This document shows positions 10,725 to 21,078 of a stretch of DNA of 64,000 nucleotides, in pieces; the first letter of the stretch is position 1; each line of letters begins with the position of its first letter. The notes under the pieces are model-generated. The model ran no database searches. It worked only from the letters and a program-made list of their open reading frames with translations, and had not been told where the DNA came from. Origin of the DNA: Cyanidiococcus yangmingshanensis (lineage: Eukaryota; Rhodophyta; Bangiophyceae; Cyanidiales; Cyanidiaceae); assembly GCA_013995675.1 (NCBI GenBank), contig VWRR01000005.1, positions 62,001 through 126,000 of the forward strand, read 5' to 3'. A program made the translations under genes and the position numbers.

Positions 10725-11843
10725 GAAGAAGAATTCACGCTTGTCCAGCGTAAACGAGCGTTTTGGTGATCGCAACGCTACAAAAAAGTGTGTCTGGCAA
10801 CGCTTAGACCGATTCTATTACCGGCAGAATCATCACGTCGAGCGTGCCCTCATGGATGCCGTCACTTGGCCGATCTGCGTTGAAATAGGGGGGTGCTTTT
10901 CAAAGGATGTTTTTGGTAATCTTGATCTAAACGAGACAGATATAAACCATCGTGTCCTTATTTACGTTTGGTGAACCGAACGGGTCGCCTGCAGATGCCC
11001 GCATCGAGGCATCCCCGCTGTGCCCGAATACCGCCTTGGCCGAACGTCCTCATGGATCATGATGATGCGGTGTGATGATCGCTCCGGAACGTGGATTTGG
11101 TTGAGATGGACGAAACAAGTGCTGGTCCGGTGTTAGCAGCTCGGTTTCGAGTGCACGCGGACAGGAGTCGTTCTAAGCGTTCTCGTTCGTTAGTGTCGAG
11201 CCATGGCGTGATGTGAACGATTTATGGATGCTGCGCGGTGCTCTGGTTCGTGTATCTCCACAGAAACCTGAAAATCGATCGGACAACGCTGTCGACCAAG
11301 CCAGGGCGGTTCCGACATAGAGCGAAACCGAGTACGGTATCGGACGAATACGTGGTTGATGCGATCACCCAGCGAGCGATTCGCGCGACACAATTGGGAC
11401 TATTCGCTCGAATGCGCTTTGGTTCAGCGCCGAGCGGTGCTCCATCAAGCTATGGACTCGCTTCAGGTTCGCAGGTATCCAGTCGATGCCCTCTGAAGAG
11501 CAGTGGCGCGTTGGCCAGTGCCCGCCCAGCCCGTTGTCGGCGGGGTTTTGTTCAATACTCTTGCTTTGTCAGTTATCTGGGGTCAATGCGCTCTCGACGA
11601 ATGTCGACGCTTGGTGTCGGCGTCCATGGCTGAATCTGAACAATCCGTTGGTGTTCGCAACCGGCGCCGGCAGCCTCTGCGAATGCGGTTACTGTCGAAA
11701 TGTTTTCGTCTATTGCTGTTCGCCGAACCGCGTAGGCGAAGCCGCCCATTCATCCATCTATGTGCTCGTTCGTCGTGGACTTTGCTTTAGAGGCATGCTA
11801 CAGATCACATGATGCAGACCGTCCAAGCTGCTGCTAGCTCCAG
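10725..11843. other. Spacer with coding-like stretches in successive frames, not assigned
   Basis: Between about 11215 and 11560 on the plus strand, protein-like stretches follow each other in successive frames: MLRGALVRVSPQKPENRS (frame of 11237), DEYVVDAITQRAIRATQLGL (near 11342) and VLHQAMDSLQVRRYPVDAL (ending 11494). The order of frames is the same +1 sense seen in real genes of this window. No family was recognised. It could be a small gene hit by several insertions, or chance. Confidence 0.2.
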
Positions 11844-12593
11844 TTATAACGCCGCTGGCCAGTTCCAGACACGGACCGTTCGAATCTTCTGAGTCGCATG
11901 GGCAAGCACTTGGCTCGATGCCTCTGCGTCGCCAACACTCCGACGTGCCCGCTGCCGGACAAAGAGGGCCGTGGCGTCCGCATAGAGTCGTTCTCGGGTG
12001 GCGTCACGACGAGCGGCTTCGAGCGGCTTCCTCGAGAACCCTATTGATGGCGTGCGTGCGAGCGCTCCAGCGTCCACGAGTCGTGACATCCCGTAGCACT
12101 TTCGACGCGCAGGCTCTCGGTCGTGCACGTATGCAATCGCCACAACGTACGACCCCAACGGAACGATCCGACGATAGTTCACCACAAGCTGCGCAGTCAC
12201 ATACCCGTCGGGGTCGGAACGCGGATTCGTTGCCATTCCAATACTCGCGTCCAGAATGGAGGCGATGGCTCCGCCGTGGACCCCGCCGCTAGGGCCCTGC
12301 AGGCTTCGACCAACATAGGCAGCGATGACTGCTCCAGGGACTGCCACCGCTGGCGATTCCCCATCAGAGGCGATCGAAACGATCGGATGCGTTGTCGCAA
12401 GCTCGCCAAGCACAGCTGATGGCAACAAGAAAGCCACTCGTTTCTGTAGTGCGTGCGACAAAAAGTCCGGCCGACACGAGCCCAACAGGCTCGATCGGGG
12501 TACCTCACAAAGCCCGTACCGTTCCTCAAGTCGGCGTACGAACGAGGACCACACTTCGGGCGTCGGCAACCCCTCCTCTCGGCCAGCGTCCAT
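11844..12593 (-). CDS. HotDog-fold acyl-CoA thioesterase, THEM4/5-like
   Basis: A 249-residue HotDog-fold protein from ATG 12593. The diagnostic part is GGVHGGAIASILDASIGMAT, with the family Asp in the helix, followed by VTAQLVVNYRRIVPLGSYVV and a final strand YADATALFVRQ. These match human THEM4 (GGAVATMIDATVGM, MTANLNINYKRPIPL, SEATSLFIKL) in order and spacing, so hydrolysis of acyl-CoA to free fatty acid is the likely reaction. The loop between the last two strands carries an insertion of about 20 residues. No clear targeting peptide. The frame is open a little above the ATG to a TTG only. Confidence 0.85.
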   Translation of the reverse strand: MDAGREEGLPTPEVWSSFVRRLEERYGLCEVPRSSLLGSCRPDFLSHALQKRVAFLLPSAVLGELATTHPIVSIASDGESPAVAVPGAVIAAYVGRSLQGPSGGVHGGAIASILDASIGMATNPRSDPDGYVTAQLVVNYRRIVPLGSYVVAIAYVHDREPARRKCYGMSRLVDAGALARTPSIGFSRKPLEAARRDATRERLYADATALFVRQRARRSVGDAEASSQVLAHATQKIRTVRVWNWPAAL

Positions 12594-13636
12594 GATAAAC
12601 CACGACAGAATAAAGCAGTGGCCCAAACAAAAAGTATTTTTGATAAAACGATATGTGCTCGATCTCTATCGGCTTCTCGATTCGGTGGCGGCCACACACC
12701 ATCTCGATCAGTGAACGATCCCTGCGCGAGCGCGCGGACGTGGTGCCGGTTCCGGGCCTGGCGCACTCCAGCGATGTGACGCGGTGGCGCAGACGACGAC
12801 GCATCGCGATGCGGATCAATGGGATGCATCGATGGATGGATTCGAACGTGACAAAACAGGTGGGAATGGTCAGCGAAGTTGATGTGCACGTATACACGCA
12901 TGCATGGACGTACACGCATCCGGATATTTGTGGCCATGAATGAAAAGAGATGTGCGTGGGCTTCCTTGACGGATCGAATACATCGTTGGGTCAAGAGCTG
13001 TCTTGACCTAGTTCCTGGGAGGCTCGTGAACTATGCTTGTTACCGAAATATTGAGACGAATATCGACTCTCTGACGGGTCTTCGACTTCACCTGGATACA
13101 TGGCGCTGTTCCTCGAAGACGAAAGGAATCCGTGGGAAAAATTGGCACCAAATCGATGAGCTGAGAGGTTGCCTCCGGACAACTTGAGTGATTCACAACA
13201 CTGGAGAACGCCGGCTCTCCTTGTGGGATCCGTTTCTTTCGAGGAGCATCCAATGGGTATCCGCATTATGATGCAATCAGGTCAGGGGATTCTGTGTAAG
13301 GATCGGCCGATGCCTGGGACGTTGCGCGCTGTCCATTCAAGCGAGGGGATACCCAACCAGTTTCCCTGATTCGATCCGGATACGCCGGCAAGCTATTGCC
13401 AGAGACGAAGCAGTGAGGTTGCTCCGGTCGCGTGAGGCTTTTGGACTCCCAGAATGCACTCGTTTATTGGTTTCCTCGAAGAGCTGGTCCAGGCCCATTG
13501 TCGCTGAATGATGGTGGTCATCTTGAAGGAGACACGAGCGCTATTCTCTTGTCGACGTGCGAACCGAGTGCGTTGCCCTTAATACAGTGTTTTGTGCATT
13601 GGCACATTCTGGATTCTGTCCTGTCCTGATTCGCGT
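12594..13636. other. Spacer, no supported gene
   Basis: About 1 kb. A pocket of cat/gcatgcat/tacacgcat-like simple sequence lies around 12820-12945. Frames are short and unrecognised. Confidence 0.4.
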
Positions 13637-15625
13637 TTAGACTTGTTTCGCTGCATCGGAGCCGGAGGCGATTCTGTCCCAGAATGCAGCCCCTGTCGCT
13701 CCCGTGCTCGGTCTCGATCGGGAAGCTGTTCCGGGTAGCGGCGCACCAGGAGACCTGCTAGCAGGCGGTGTCTCTTCAGCAGACGCTCGACCAGAGCCAG
13801 CAGTTAGAACAGGGCCTGTCCCAGCAGGTTTGCGTATGTTTGGTGCTATCCATGCTGGGCCTCCGTGAGCGCGATCACGTGTCAGGCCCGTTGCTAGGAC
13901 ATCGGCCATGGAGCGGTATCCCGCAACACCAACCGGTCCGGGGGCATCGAGCCAATCGTCTGAGGAGCCGGCTTCATTGATGTGTCGATTCTGAGCCCGT
14001 TCCAGTAAGCGCCGCCGTTCGTTTTCCTCCTCCTCTCGTTGGATCTCCAGAAAGCTACGACGCTGCGCACGCGATTGTTGTGCGTCCATGGCATTGCTTG
14101 GCGGCGGCAAAGACGAGACGCTCGAGCCACCAGTGCCCCATGAAAGAGCCGGCACCGATCTCGAGGCCCACGGTGCCGGTCGCGACACAATCGCCTGACG
14201 AATGCCTTGACGGCGAACAGCATCGCGCGGTAAACGGTCCCGATCGTTCGCGGTGAACACGCTGTTGGTTTCGGGCGATCGGATGCTGCTCTCGAGGGCC
14301 TCTGATGGTACCAGTCGAACGTGCGAGTCTTGTGGTGCCAATCGATGCCGAAGTTGGGCTTCTAAGTATGCATGAGGTGGCGGCTCAGTCTCCCGAACGG
14401 CATCCTGCGGCCATACGGATGCTCGGCTCGAGGCCCCGTGCTCAGCGTCATGGACCAAAGACCGCGTGCGTGGTTTCACTTCCTGCCAGTGATCAAACCG
14501 CCTCACGGAATCGTTTTCTGCACTGGCACGATCGTCGGGTAGCTCTATCCTACGACTCATTGTTTGTTCCGCCACAGTCGAGGGCATTTCCCCGCTGGTT
14601 TTCTTCTTCCGCCGACGTCGTCGAGATAAAGACGCATTGCCTCGGGACTCGAGGTCGATGTTGCCTGCTTGTTCTTCGTTGACGTTCCTACCAGTGTCCG
14701 CGTCGGATCGACTTTGAGCCGAATCTGCAAGAACTCGCTGGGAATGCTCAGAAGCGCACTCTCCGTGCGCCAGCGTACCCAGCTCGGAAGAGTCACGACC
14801 ATGTTCAGCGTTCGCATCCAGGTCAGTGGAGAGCACCTTATCCGATACATTGTTGAAGGGTGCACCACCCGTCGAAAGCAGAGGTGAATGAGAGGTTGAT
14901 GCCCGCCCGTCTGGTCCAGAACCTCCATTGGTGCGCTCACGCTTCGGCGCACCACTGGCATCTCGAGCGACCTCGGCTGTGCAGCTCGCATCCTCAGTTC
15001 CCGTCGATCGGGTGAACGCAGAAGCACGATCAGAGGATCGGACCTCGTTCAACGAAACTCCATTCGATTTCGTTCGGTGAACTGGTCTTTTTGATGCATC
15101 GCTCGCGCCGACAGTTGCTTGTTCTGGAGCGATCATGCTCGAGGCCGCCACCTCGGACATACTCCACCAGGCAGGTCCCGAGCGATCAGACGAATTGGCA
15201 TGCGACTGCATCCCAGTGGCTACCTGCTCGACGCGCGCCCAGAGACATTGATTCAGAGGTCGAAAGGAACCCGACGCGGGCTGCTCGGTTACTGGCAAAC
15301 GCTCACCGAAAAAGCCATATCGCCACCAAGCCACCATATGCAGGGTCGGAAACGGCCCCCGTAGAACCCCAGCGGGATCGCTATAGTACCAGCGCTGCTG
15401 TGGATCGCTGAGCACCAATCGAACTGCGTCTTGGAACCTGCCTGAAGACAAGTGACCACTAGCGTACAAGTTTGCGTTGCGCATCGAGAGCAACGACGCC
15501 GACTGGAGCACTGCGAGCTCACGTTGCGGCGACGGCTCCCTTGTCAAGGTATCCGCTAGGCCGCTTTCGCTGTTCTTCTCGTCCAGTACACTCGTTTCCC
15601 GCAAGTTTTTCTGATATGACGCCAT
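13637..15625 (-). CDS. GYF-domain protein (GIGYF/EXA1-like)
   Basis: About 662 residues from ATG 15625. A GYF domain near residues 75-130 is shown by RWYYSDPAGVLRGPFPTLHM followed by VAWWRYGFF; the last motif is GFF instead of GYF. GYF domains bind proline-rich peptides, and in GIGYF1/2, Smy2 and plant EXA1 they act in translational repression and mRNA decay. A later segment SFLEIQREEEENERRRLLER resembles the conserved EIQ..E helix of that group, and the extreme C-terminus ends in FWDRIASGSDAAKQV. The middle is long, Ser/Arg/Glu-rich and probably disordered, with a basic run SRRRRRKKK. The frame above the ATG is open only to a TTG, with a stop at 15707-15709. Confidence 0.8.
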   Translation of the reverse strand: MASYQKNLRETSVLDEKNSESGLADTLTREPSPQRELAVLQSASLLSMRNANLYASGHLSSGRFQDAVRLVLSDPQQRWYYSDPAGVLRGPFPTLHMVAWWRYGFFGERLPVTEQPASGSFRPLNQCLWARVEQVATGMQSHANSSDRSGPAWWSMSEVAASSMIAPEQATVGASDASKRPVHRTKSNGVSLNEVRSSDRASAFTRSTGTEDASCTAEVARDASGAPKRERTNGGSGPDGRASTSHSPLLSTGGAPFNNVSDKVLSTDLDANAEHGRDSSELGTLAHGECASEHSQRVLADSAQSRSDADTGRNVNEEQAGNIDLESRGNASLSRRRRRKKKTSGEMPSTVAEQTMSRRIELPDDRASAENDSVRRFDHWQEVKPRTRSLVHDAEHGASSRASVWPQDAVRETEPPPHAYLEAQLRHRLAPQDSHVRLVPSEALESSIRSPETNSVFTANDRDRLPRDAVRRQGIRQAIVSRPAPWASRSVPALSWGTGGSSVSSLPPPSNAMDAQQSRAQRRSFLEIQREEEENERRRLLERAQNRHINEAGSSDDWLDAPGPVGVAGYRSMADVLATGLTRDRAHGGPAWIAPNIRKPAGTGPVLTAGSGRASAEETPPASRSPGAPLPGTASRSRPSTGATGAAFWDRIASGSDAAKQV

Positions 15626-16683
15626 CAGGAGTGGGATTTCGTTGAGGTTCTTTCGGCAGATGTCGATCAGCAACAGACATGAAACGCAACAGCGCCCGAG
15701 TTCAGTTCAACCAGGGCTGCGTTCACGCAATCTTTCTTGCTCTTCCCGGAAGCGACACACGTTGCTAGACGCGTTCCGACCAAATCAGACAGTTCTCTAT
15801 TTGCACACAAACTGCGGGAGAAACCGTCAAGACCGTCCAGTCGAGCAAAATGGACTCGGTCGTCGGCAACACCTTCACGGAACGAGCGAACGCGTCGATA
15901 ATCATCGCGCGCCGAAACAACCGCGAGTCGATACGCGACGTTCTGAAGCCCTGGCCTGGGGAGGTATCTCGGCCCCCAGACGGTTTAGAGCACTCGAGAA
16001 ATGAGCTGCATTGCAATAGAGATTCTCTACGAGAGCTCGATGATCAGAAAACGAGACGTGGTGTTCACGAAAGGTCTTGGTAAAGGTTGCGTTTGGTTCG
16101 GAGCGTGCTCTAAGCAGCGGTCTATCTTGTTCAGTAAGAGAACTAGTGCCAATTTTTACGTAGACTGTTTCAGCACATAGGACATGTCAAGATTGGTGGT
16201 CTCCTTTTTGGATGTTGTTGAGCGCCCATGTGGGGCTGAAAGTAGTTTGGCGTCATCAAGTAGGAGGCAGAATTCGGGGCGTTGCTCCCTCCGCCGCCCG
16301 TCGATACCTCTCCCTTTTCTGGGGGTGCGTTTTTGCAGCATCAGGAAAGAAAGTGTGTGTTGCGGGATCCTTGTTGGGAACCGACCCAACAGGCGCAAGG
16401 GGCGATCGCCTTTTGCGTGCGCGCCATGCACACAAGCGGTCCAATACAGGAAAGAGAGGTATCTTTGGCGAACAGACAGTCGCGCGCGGATGCACACGAG
16501 TTTGCTCTGTTGAGACATTGCCTCTGGGGACGTGTTACCACCGCTGGCGCTCCCGTCGACACCCATGAACCATCGGTGGTGCGCAGGGTCGTCTCGGCGC
16601 AGCGTCACTAGCGATAAAACGGAACGATGGATGTCGCGGGCTCGAAACCCTAAACGCTCACTCGTTTGATCGAAACCATTGAA
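15626..16683. other. Spacer, no supported gene
   Basis: About 1.06 kb. The part 16250-16610 is GC-rich and open in several frames on both strands, which indicates composition, not coding. I compared it with U5, SRP and RNase P/MRP signatures and found no convincing match. Confidence 0.35.
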
Positions 16684-18060
16684 TCAACGTTCTATCGATC
16701 CAGGAAAACCGTCCATTAGCTGACGATAGGAGGTCAGTTTCTGGATGACCTCACGCCATAGTGTCATCGGGCTCTCGACTGCATGGGGCACCGCTTGGGC
16801 ACCCAGAGCGGCAAGGCTGTCTTCGGCATTCACCGAGCTTCGTGGGCGGTCTCGAAATCCGAATGGACTGTTCCCAGCCTCAGCGTTTGCTTGTCTTGTT
16901 CGCGGGGCAACTGACTCGACCGGAACGCGAGGGCCTAGAATGAGCTCAGCAGATGCCGACGCCACGTACCACACGCCTTGGTCGATTTCGGCTTGGAGTT
17001 GACCCGGTTCCCAGCCACAATAGCCGCAGAAAAAATGGATTCGTTCGGGGCGCGTAAGGAGACCATTCTGGGCCAGCTCGGTTAGTCGGCCAAGACCACC
17101 GCAATAGACGCCCCCCGGCACAATCTCGTAAGCGCAGTCGTTGCCCTCTGCAGAAGAGCGTAAAGGGTCCCCATTCATCGCCAGAACGCTTTCATCGTGA
17201 AGCACCAATAAAGAATCGAGACCGACAGGGCCACCTAGATAGAGGGCATCTCGAGCGAAAACGCGAGCAAGATCGGTACCAGCAAGCGAACGCACCATGG
17301 ATATCCGCTGGGCCGCACGACGGTTGAGAATGACCCCAGTTGTGCCGTTGACGCTATGTTCCAGAATCAAAATCACCGTATGCGCAAAGTACTGTTGCTC
17401 GTTGCGAAAATGGAATGGCGACGCAACGAGAATATTCCCTGTCTCCAGAGTCGTCACGGGGTGAACCCACCGCAGTTCCAGACCAGAGCGACCCCAGCAG
17501 TCGAGCTCGAGACTTGAGGACAGACTGCCAGCCCGATGCGACGGCCTTGCCCGAAAACGAGCTTCCGCCGCCGACATCTCCATGGGTTTCTGCTCATCAG
17601 TAAGGTCGGTGGCCGGGCGCGTCTCCTGCTGAAAGTCCTGTCCTGCTACCTCATTCAACTTCGAACCTCCCCCATGATCCAGTTCCTGTCGCACGAGCTG
17701 CATGCGGAAAGCACGCCAGTCTCGGAGGCGCTCACGAACGTGCGCCTCATAGCCGTCACTCGGTGCGCTGGAACGCTCGCTTCCGCTCAAGTCGCGTGCA
17801 CCCCAGTCAAACTCTTCCTCGTCCTGGTCATCGTTATCGGGAGGTTCTGGAGGGCCTGCAGCGTGCGCATGCAACCAGGAACCTCCCCGAGCAGCCCGAG
17901 AACAGGCAGGTCTCCAACGCACGCCAACAAGCTTCCGCAGCGCTCGTTGCGGACAGCGCACCCGCCATGTTGCACAAACGTATGGTTCCCTCAAGCATTG
18001 TGTTGGTGTCCAGTTCAAAAATGATACCCACGACAAATTATCGTAGTTAGAGGCTGGCAT
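16684..18060 (-). CDS. AlgH/YqgE (UPF0301, DUF179) family protein, plastid-type
   Basis: About 458 residues from ATG 18060. The UPF0301 domain occupies roughly residues 210-400: TGNILVASPFHFRNEQQYF, HTVILILEHSVNGTTGVILN (ending in RR), LYLGGPVGLDSLLVLH, and IHFFCGYCGWEPGQLQAEI followed by GVWYVASA. These correspond to the YqgE landmarks (LxAxP, hydrophobic EH..xGxxGxxxNRP, GGPV, GYxGWxxGQL). Biochemical function of the family is not settled. The domain is about 190 residues; here it sits behind a 200-residue N-terminal part with an acidic patch (DNDDQDEEEFDWG), as in longer plant homologues, so a transit peptide is likely. The frame is open above the ATG to a GTG inside the inverted repeat region. 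Confidence 0.85.
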   Translation of the reverse strand: MPASNYDNLSWVSFLNWTPTQCLREPYVCATWRVRCPQRALRKLVGVRWRPACSRAARGGSWLHAHAAGPPEPPDNDDQDEEEFDWGARDLSGSERSSAPSDGYEAHVRERLRDWRAFRMQLVRQELDHGGGSKLNEVAGQDFQQETRPATDLTDEQKPMEMSAAEARFRARPSHRAGSLSSSLELDCWGRSGLELRWVHPVTTLETGNILVASPFHFRNEQQYFAHTVILILEHSVNGTTGVILNRRAAQRISMVRSLAGTDLARVFARDALYLGGPVGLDSLLVLHDESVLAMNGDPLRSSAEGNDCAYEIVPGGVYCGGLGRLTELAQNGLLTRPERIHFFCGYCGWEPGQLQAEIDQGVWYVASASAELILGPRVPVESVAPRTRQANAEAGNSPFGFRDRPRSSVNAEDSLAALGAQAVPHAVESPMTLWREVIQKLTSYRQLMDGFPGSIER

Positions 18061-19574
18061 TATCTCGGTGCTATCGCGTTTCTGAATCGCAAGTGTTCCT
18101 ATCGCTCGCACGGTTGCGATTGCGACTGAAGAGCTTGCGATTCAGAAACGGCATCCAGTGGCCCCAGATCTGGCCTGATGAATGGGCGCACGCGCATTGG
18201 CTGCGCAGTCCGGCGCCGACGCAACCGTTGCGCATCTCGGCTGCGCGCTGGTTTCCTCGCGGCGTGCCCGGTGCGGCGCCAGCGGGATTGCAACGGTTGT
18301 GTCGACGCCGTTGCGGCGTGCGCTGGGGCCTCGCCATGTTGGGGGCATCGAAAATTAGTACGAACTAGGACGAAGGAGATTCAAGCGGACATCTTGTGGG
18401 TAGCGCCTAAACGGGCGCTTGGGTCTGTGCTCGGGTCTCTGACGCACTCGCACCAAAGCATCGAGGCGCACGAGCTGAGACCAGGTGTCCGCGATCAGCG
18501 GCTGATGACGCAGCGATCTCGATACGGCGCAATGGTTGCGGCATATTGTTCGGATGAGGGTGAGACTGGGTACGACGCTGGAATCAGAGCGTTCCACGGA
18601 TGGTCGCCTGGCGCAGTGAATGCAATTTTTGGCGATGTGGCATCTCATACCTGAATGACGGTGTGTGCCCCGTGAAAAGTCGTCGGACAACCGCGGGCGT
18701 GTGATCTCCTGTCCAGCGGCTGGGGCGGGCACGCGAACCAAACATGGCGCCCGGCGGTCGCTGCATGCTCGGCACGGGACCGTGATTGCGCGCGCGCATG
18801 TGGCGCGGGCGCGTGTCGCGTCCCAGGGACTGGCTCTGGATAGGACACGCGCCAAGTCCATGCGCTACGGCCGAGGCGCTGGCTCGTTCGAAGCAGGTTT
18901 CTGAGTTGTGCTCGGTGTGTATCGTCTTCATTCGTTTGCGGCAGCTACGCGGAGCGTCTGTCTGCAGCAGGAATGCAACGGTTATCCAGCCTAAGAATAC
19001 CATTCGTTCAATATACTGGACTCGTATGACACATTGTCCGCAACGAGTCGTCGTCGACAAGCGGATCGGTCTCAATGATCAAATCGTTGAGAATGAAGAC
19101 CACCGCTCATGAGCCAACAGGATGCCACGCGTCCTTGTTGGTACAGACGACCGCTCACGCCAGCACCGCCACCGCAAATCGTGTCACGCCAGGTTCAAAA
19201 CGAAACCCATCACGCAATGGATTGGCGAAAGGCGCGCGCTGGATGCGTGCGTGCATGCGTGCGTGCAGGGCGGCAGCGCGCGCGTCGCTGGTTTAGGTCT
19301 GCGCCAGAGCAAGTCGCAGCAGCTGTTCGCATAGTTCTCTTTCATGGAAGAGTGGAATTTTGAAGATGATTCCAGGCATATCCTTTGTCTGCGTAGCACA
19401 GCGATTCACATGCTCGGTGTACTTGGAGTTGGTTTGTTGTTGCACCGAAAGGGTCGCAGAAGACGGCCTCGGGGAACGAATCAAGTACCGCAGGCCCCGA
19501 CGAGGCGCTCACACCCATTCAACCCCGAATCAGCTGATGGATTTTTTTGTAATAATCGCGGAAATCTGCCAGCA
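18061..19574. other. Spacer, no supported gene
   Basis: About 1.5 kb, containing the 17-bp inverted repeat described separately and a short gcgtgcgtgcatgcgtgcgt simple repeat near 19240. Several overlapping GC-rich frames on both strands near 18100-18900 have no recognisable domain. Confidence 0.35.
18077..18150. repeat. Perfect 17-bp inverted repeat (possible hairpin)
   Basis: Left arm 18077-18093 reads cgtttctgaatcgcaag. Right arm 18134-18150 is its exact reverse complement, with a 40-base loop between. It lies 17 bp upstream of the AlgH start codon on that gene's 5' side, so it would fall in its promoter or 5' UTR. Confidence 0.85.
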
Positions 19575-20288
19575 ATGATTGATGAGAGCTCCAATCGGTC
19601 CGTTCGCCGTGCAGCGCCAGGTGCATCGGTCGCAAACGATAACTCCTGTTCGCCTCGACAGGGAGCACTTGACGCTTGGGAGGGTCTACGTCGCGAGCGC
19701 GACCAGGCGCGGCAACAGTGTGCAATGCTTGCCGAGGAACTTGAACGGACTCGTCGAGACCGGGAGCGGCTTCGGAACGAGCTGCACCGCTCACACGCTC
19801 GGTCTACCGACGCCCGACTTGTGACGGGTGGTTCACGGCATAGCGCGCCCCTTGTATCCTCGCTGCCTCCGTCGACCAGAGATGGAGAAATCGATTCTGA
19901 TGCGCGTTTTGGAGAACCGAGCGCAGTTGTGTCAGAGCGAGCCACTGACCAGATGCAGTCCTGGTTGGAACACACAACGCCGGTTCATTCGGATCGCTCC
20001 AGCCCAGTCGTCATGGATACGAAAAGGGCGCCGCTGTTGAATCTCCGATGGTCAGCGTCAAGAATTCGAGCATGACGTCTGCCGGTGGGATGAAGTTGGA
20101 CCCCAGAGAGATTGCTGCAGCCATGGCTCTCCGACAACGCGGGTTTGGCGGAGGTCCTTTTAAACGAAGCCTCCATCGATGATGTTCGGCGACGAATCGG
20201 CATATCTCAGCGGGGCAGCATCGCGAGTCATCGTGTCCCAGAGCCGGAAGATCAAATCAGTGACGTTTTCTCTTATTACGGTGACTAG
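19575..20288 (+). CDS. Hypothetical coiled-coil protein, frame uncertain at the 3' end
   Basis: The continuous frame from ATG 19575 to the stop at 20073-20075 (166 residues) contains a charged helical segment WEGLRRERDQARQQCAMLAE, then ELERTRRDRERLRNELHRSH, typical of a coiled coil. The same frame is open further up to ATG 19344, but that stretch looks unlike protein. Beyond the stop, protein-like sequence continues in other frames and ends with NEASIDDVRRRIGI and EPEDQISDVFSYYGD before a stop at 20286-20288, so the gene may extend there through several +1 changes. No family recognised. Confidence 0.35.
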
Positions 20289-20741
20289 ATGAAGAATCAC
20301 GCTTCCGAGAGACAAGCGCGCTCAATTCTGATTCAAGCAAGGTGGAAATCGCCGTGAAGTAGTATTCGCCCCTAGAGGTCGCCCTGTGATTGTGCTTCGA
20401 TGCCGTTGGCATTTGGCGCTTGCGACGTGACGAGGCTCTCCTGCCAACAACACTACGAATGCGGTCGCGATTATGGGCTCGTGCAACACGCTGCCCGCAC
20501 GAACCGAGGGAGGACCCTCGGTTGGTCAAACCGAGCGAGTCCACTAACGGCTCCGTACGCGAGCTCGCTCCAAAATCCGTACGAGTTCCGAACGGGCAGG
20601 GAGGCCGCTTGAAATCCATACAAGTTCAGCGTTCTCGATGCTGGCCCCGATAATTCGATGCTCAGTCATTGTGGGCGCGCTCCACAGGCACCTGTTCACG
20701 TCGCCTTGGCAGAACGAATCTCAGTTTAGAGAGGTGCGCTC
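20289..20741. other. Spacer, no supported gene
   Basis: About 450 bp with only short unrecognised frames. Confidence 0.35.
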
Positions 20742-20921
20742 ATGAAGCTGTCCACCGATGATGATGACCTGTTCAGCGTTATTCGGCAGCACTATGTAAC
20801 CGATCGTCTCCTTCAATCCGTGATACAAGGAACATTTCATCACTGCGACCTGTATGATGCTTTTTATCCATCTTCCTATCGCGTGCAAAACAGTTACGCT
20901 CAGCGCATGACCCCGCAATAA
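20742..20921 (+). CDS. Small hypothetical ORF, acidic start
   Basis: A 59-residue frame from ATG 20742 (MKLSTDDDDLFSVIRQHYVT at the start, YDAFYPSSYRVQNSYAQRM near the end), preceded by an in-frame stop at 20727. The composition looks protein-like, but no family was recognised. Reading one C fewer in the cccc run at 20911-20914 would carry it on in the next frame towards the convergent LMBRD2-like gene; that extension is doubtful. Confidence 0.3.
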   Translation: MKLSTDDDDLFSVIRQHYVTDRLLQSVIQGTFHHCDLYDAFYPSSYRVQNSYAQRMTPQ

Positions 20922-21078
20922 ATCAGCCAGCTACAGCCAGACGCGAATCGTTCCGTCCCTTGAACCGGAATGGGGCCACAAAATCCCCGCCAGAGCTCGC
21001 AAAAAGCGCAACCATGCAAGTCCGTCGTTGCGCAGACACACATGTTACGCACTCGTCCCGAGGCTGGGTCGCGGTATG

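Noticed and set aside
12830-12850. gattcgaac-type sequence considered as a tRNA T-arm on the minus strand
   Set aside because: The five-base stem does not pair and no matching D-arm or acceptor stem was found. Other T-arm-like hits across the window failed the same test.
16250-16610. GC-rich block considered as a structured RNA (U5-like cgccttttgcg)
   Set aside because: The U5 loop match is imperfect, the flanking stem does not fit, and no other snRNA, SRP or RNase P/MRP landmark is present.
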